The notes under the pieces: generated by a model
What the model saw: the letters and a program-made list of their open reading frames with translations, nothing else
The model's database searches: none
What the model was told of the DNA's origin: nothing
Made by a program: the position numbers and the translations under genes
Part shown: positions 12,792 to 15,082 of the stretch, piece by piece
How the letters are laid out: each line of letters starts with the position of its first letter
How positions within the stretch are numbered: position 1 is the first letter of the stretch
Assembly: GCA_035326025.1 (NCBI GenBank)
Contig: DAOKYT010000065.1
Location: 1 to 15,082, forward strand
From: Amarobacter sp035326025
Lineage (GTDB): Bacteria > Chloroflexota > Dehalococcoidia > Tepidiformales > Tepidiformaceae
Direction: 5' to 3'
DNA length: 15,082 nt

Positions 12792-13823
12792 ATGAGAGAT
12801 TTGCTCACACGCCGGGTCCGGCTCCTCCTCCCGGCCGTTGCCATCGTGGCGCTGTTCGCCGCCGTGGCGTGCGGCGGAGATGACGACGACGAGCCCACGC
12901 CGGCAGCTGAAGCGACGACCCCGGCCGCCCAGGCGACGACGGCGGCATCGCCTAGCGCAACCACTCCCGCCGCGGCCTACCCGGTGAAGGTGACCGACCT
13001 GCTCGGCCGCGAGGTGGAAATCAAGGCGAAGCCCGAAACGATCGTCGCCCTCAGCCCAACCGCGACCGAGCTTGTCTACGCCGCGGGTGGAGAGGTTGCC
13101 GGCCGCACCTCCTCGGTCGACTACCCGGAGGCGGCCAAGGCGGCAACGGACGTCGGCACCGCCTACCAGCCAAACTTCGAGGCGATCCTGGCGCTCAAGC
13201 CCGACCTGATCGTCGCTGACTCGGTCATCCACGCGCAACCCAACCTGCGCCAGCCGATCGAACAGCTCCCCGTGCCGGTGATCTTCGCCGGGGCCGACAG
13301 CTACCAGCACGTGCTCGATGGGCTGACCCTCATGGGCGAGGTGCTCGATGCGCAGGCGACCACGGAAACGGTGATCGCGGACATCACGAAGGCGCGCGAC
13401 GAGGCGAAGGCGGCCATCGCCGGCAAGCAGGTTTCGGCCGTCGCGCTCATCGCCGATCGCGACAACACGCTCTATGCAGCCAAGGATGCGAGCTTCGCCG
13501 GTGACATCCTGAAGCAGCTCGGGATCTCGAACCCCGCCGCGCCGCAGCCCGATTCGGGCCCCTTCCCGGGCTACACGACACTGGCCGCCGAGAAGCTCGT
13601 GGAATTCAACCCCGACTTCATCTTCGCCATCACGCCCGCGCCGCCGCCCGCGCCGCGCCTGGCCGAGCTCATCCCCACGATTCCCCCGTTCCGCGGCCTG
13701 AAGGCAGTCACGCAGAACCACGTGGTCGATGCCGACGTGCAAATCTTCCTCCAGGCCCCGGGCCCGCGCATCGCCGAGGCGTTCAAGGTCGTCGCCGGCG
13801 CCGTCATGGGGTCTGCGAACTAG
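12792..13823 (+). CDS. ABC transporter substrate-binding lipoprotein (FecB/BtuF type)
   Basis: A 343-residue extracytoplasmic binding protein for an iron-siderophore, haem or cobalamin importer. Residues 1-26 are a lipoprotein signal peptide (RRVR, a hydrophobic core, then LFAAVAC) with the lipidated Cys27. A run of acidic residues (GGDDDDE) and an Ala/Thr/Pro-rich linker reach to about residue 63. The type III binding fold follows, with VKVTDLLGREVEIKAKPETIVALSPTATELVYAAG and the typical FEAILALKPDLIVADS. I chose ATG 12792 with AAGGAA at 12775-12780; a TTG at 12783 in the same frame is too close to it. It is the first gene of the importer operon. No B12 riboswitch signature is seen and the leader is short, so iron or siderophore is more likely than cobalamin. 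Confidence 0.9.
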   Translation: MRDLLTRRVRLLLPAVAIVALFAAVACGGDDDDEPTPAAEATTPAAQATTAASPSATTPAAAYPVKVTDLLGREVEIKAKPETIVALSPTATELVYAAGGEVAGRTSSVDYPEAAKAATDVGTAYQPNFEAILALKPDLIVADSVIHAQPNLRQPIEQLPVPVIFAGADSYQHVLDGLTLMGEVLDAQATTETVIADITKARDEAKAAIAGKQVSAVALIADRDNTLYAAKDASFAGDILKQLGISNPAAPQPDSGPFPGYTTLAAEKLVEFNPDFIFAITPAPPPAPRLAELIPTIPPFRGLKAVTQNHVVDADVQIFLQAPGPRIAEAFKVVAGAVMGSAN

Positions 13824-13836
13824 CCGGCCGGGCCGG
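13824..13836 (+). terminator. Small intercistronic hairpin after the binding-protein gene
   Basis: CCGGC (13824-13828) and GCCGG (13832-13836) enclose three bases directly after the stop codon. It is not a strong terminator. Such hairpins often protect the upstream message from degradation, giving more binding protein than permease. Confidence 0.3.
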
Positions 13837-13856
13837 AGAACAGGACAGCGGTTACC

Positions 13857-14900
13857 ATGACCCGGATGACCGCTCCGACAACGCGCGAAGGCGGGGCGCT
13901 CGCAAGGCGCTCCGCTTTCCGTTCGTCCAATCGCCCGGCAATGGTGTTCGCTCTTGCCGTGATCGTGCTGTGCGGTGTGGCGTTCGCCAGCCTGATGTAC
14001 GGCGCAATCACCCTCTCGTTGGGCGAGGCGTGGTCGGGGCTCACGTCCGAATCCGATGTCTTCGCCCGGAACGTGGTCTGGCAGATCCGCTTCCCCCGGG
14101 TTGTCGATGCGATGTTCGTGGGTGCGTCGCTCGCCGCCGCGGGTGCCCTGCTCCAGGGCGTGACGCGCAACCCGCTCGCCGACCCCACGATCCTTGGTGT
14201 GACGGCCGCATCCGGGCTCGCCAGCGCCGCCGTGATCGTCGCCAACCCGCAGGTCCCCCAGTGGGGCATTGCCATGGCCTGCACGGCCGGAGGGCTCGGC
14301 GGCGCCGGCATTCTCTACGTGATCGCCTGGCGCGGCGCGGTCTCGCCAGTCCGGCTCGCGCTTGCCGGGGTCGCGCTCTCCGCGTTCTTTGGCGCGGCCA
14401 TCGTCGGGCTGCTTTCCAGTTCGCGCACGTTTCTGCAGACGAGCCTCGGCTTCCTGGCCGGGGGCATGTACGGTTCCGAGTGGCGCGATTTCCGGGCAAT
14501 GCTCCCCTATGCCGCTCCGGGGCTGATTGGCGCGTTTCTGCTTGCCGGGAGGCTCAACGTGCTTGCCCTCGGCGACGATGTGGCCGCGGGCCTCGGCGTC
14601 CTCACCGATCGTACCCGCCTCCTCGTGCTGGCCGTCGTCGGGATTCTCACGGCGGCGGCCGTCTCGGTTGCCGGCCTGGTGAGCTTCGTGGGGCTCGTGT
14701 GCCCGCACCTGGCGCGATATTCGGTCGGCCACGATAACCGCCTCCTCATCCCGGTCGCTGCGCTCTACGGGGCGATCCTGGTCTCGGGGGCCGACCTGGC
14801 CGCCCGCCTGGTGATCAGCCCCTCGGAGGTACCGATGGGCATCATCACCGCCGGGATCGGCGCGCCGTTTCTGCTCTACCTGGTGAGGTTCCGCGAATGA
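13857..14900 (+). CDS. FecCD-family ABC transporter permease
   Basis: The 347-residue membrane channel of the importer, with the polytopic FecCD/BtuC layout of about nine to ten helices. It has the family signatures GALLQGVTRNPLADPTILGV (96-115), the late coupling region AGLVSFVGLVCPHLARYSVG, and the C-terminal SPSEVPMGIITAGIGAPFLLYLV. The start at ATG 13857 is weakly supported (AGGA at 13842-13845, 11 bases away); ATG 13866 in the same frame is possible. Its first 25 residues are polar and basic, before the first helix. It begins 33 bases after the lipoprotein gene and overlaps the ATPase gene by four bases (ATGA at 14897-14900), a clear operon. Confidence 0.93.
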   Translation: MTRMTAPTTREGGALARRSAFRSSNRPAMVFALAVIVLCGVAFASLMYGAITLSLGEAWSGLTSESDVFARNVVWQIRFPRVVDAMFVGASLAAAGALLQGVTRNPLADPTILGVTAASGLASAAVIVANPQVPQWGIAMACTAGGLGGAGILYVIAWRGAVSPVRLALAGVALSAFFGAAIVGLLSSSRTFLQTSLGFLAGGMYGSEWRDFRAMLPYAAPGLIGAFLLAGRLNVLALGDDVAAGLGVLTDRTRLLVLAVVGILTAAAVSVAGLVSFVGLVCPHLARYSVGHDNRLLIPVAALYGAILVSGADLAARLVISPSEVPMGIITAGIGAPFLLYLVRFRE

Positions 14901-15082
14901 AACTCACCGTGGATGATGTCCGCCTGAGCTACAACGGCCGCGTCGCCGTCGATGGCGTATCGTTCGCCGTCGAACCCGGGGAGATGGTTTCAATCGTTGG
15001 CCCGAACGGAAGCGGGAAGAGCACCCTCCTGCGCGGCATGTCCCGCCTCAAGAAGCCCATGAGCGGCCGTGTCCTGCTCGAT
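14897..15082 (+). CDS. ABC transporter ATP-binding protein (FecE/BtuD type), partial
   Basis: The first 62 codons of the importer's ATPase; the gene runs off the window. The start overlaps the permease stop as ATGA. The Walker A motif is complete (GPNGSGKST, residues 35-43), preceded by a typical beta-strand entry (LSYNGRVAVDGVSFAVEPGEM). The sequence up to KKPMSGRVLLD matches FecE-type proteins, where the sentence PxxGxVLLDG follows Walker A. Walker B, signature and switch motifs lie beyond the edge. Confidence 0.92.
   Translation, partial: MKLTVDDVRLSYNGRVAVDGVSFAVEPGEMVSIVGPNGSGKSTLLRGMSRLKKPMSGRVLLD

Noticed and set aside
12786..14732. 648-codon minus-strand ORF
   Set aside because: Antisense of the ABC binding protein and permease, Arg/His/Gly-rich, no domain recognised.

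Overview
The window is high-GC DNA in which most genes show strong G/C preference at the third codon position. The gene content suggests an aerobic bacterium, most likely a Chloroflexota lineage such as Dehalococcoidia/Tepidiformia, with Actinobacteria as the alternative. The pointers are several FMN-type oxidoreductases, an actinobacterial-style acyl-CoA dehydrogenase, a haem-globin chemoreceptor, a complex I NuoB protein, and starts with a -10-like TANNNT hexamer only a few bases upstream. The taxonomic call is inference. I see no rRNA, tRNA, CRISPR array, insertion sequence or integrase.

Layout, left to right. Positions 1-344 hold an unassigned edge and a small basic protein (135-344). A roughly 350-base leader region with a palindrome and strong hairpins precedes a soluble globin-coupled chemotaxis transducer (692-2332). 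A SufR-like winged-helix regulator with a cysteine triad (2485-3162) follows, with an inverted repeat at its own promoter. Next is a same-strand block: luciferase-like flavin monooxygenase (3268-4512), alpha/beta hydrolase (4524-5303), RibD (5371-6456) and an EVE-domain protein (6489-6950). A 68-residue zinc-ribbon protein (7049-7255), an isolated nuoB (7330-7992) and a small DUF2795-like protein (8055-8267) come next.

Two minus-strand genes follow: a HAD-type phosphatase (8646-9059) and, downstream of it, an unrecognised ORF with coding-like composition (8305-8640). Diverging from the HAD gene is an acyl-CoA dehydrogenase (9190-10362), whose promoter carries a clear palindromic operator, and then a Uma2-family nuclease-fold protein (10375-10947) that looks near-leaderless. 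After a 380-base stretch without a confident gene, a minus-strand pair encodes a seven-helix membrane protein (11954-12676) and a flavin reductase-fold protein (11329-11889).

Divergent from that pair, an iron/siderophore-type ABC importer begins: lipoprotein (12792-13823), FecCD-type permease (13857-14900) and ATPase (14897 to the window edge). Its promoter overlaps a partial match to a DtxR/IdeR box.

The recurring theme is flavin, iron and redox chemistry: two flavin enzymes, a riboflavin biosynthesis enzyme, an FAD dehydrogenase, an Fe-S-type regulator, an Fe-S complex I subunit, a haem sensor and an iron-type importer. I found no unmistakable new system. The best leads are the structured leader of the globin sensor, the SufR-like regulator beside the monooxygenase/hydrolase pair, the isolated nuoB, and the fadE and ABC-transporter operators.
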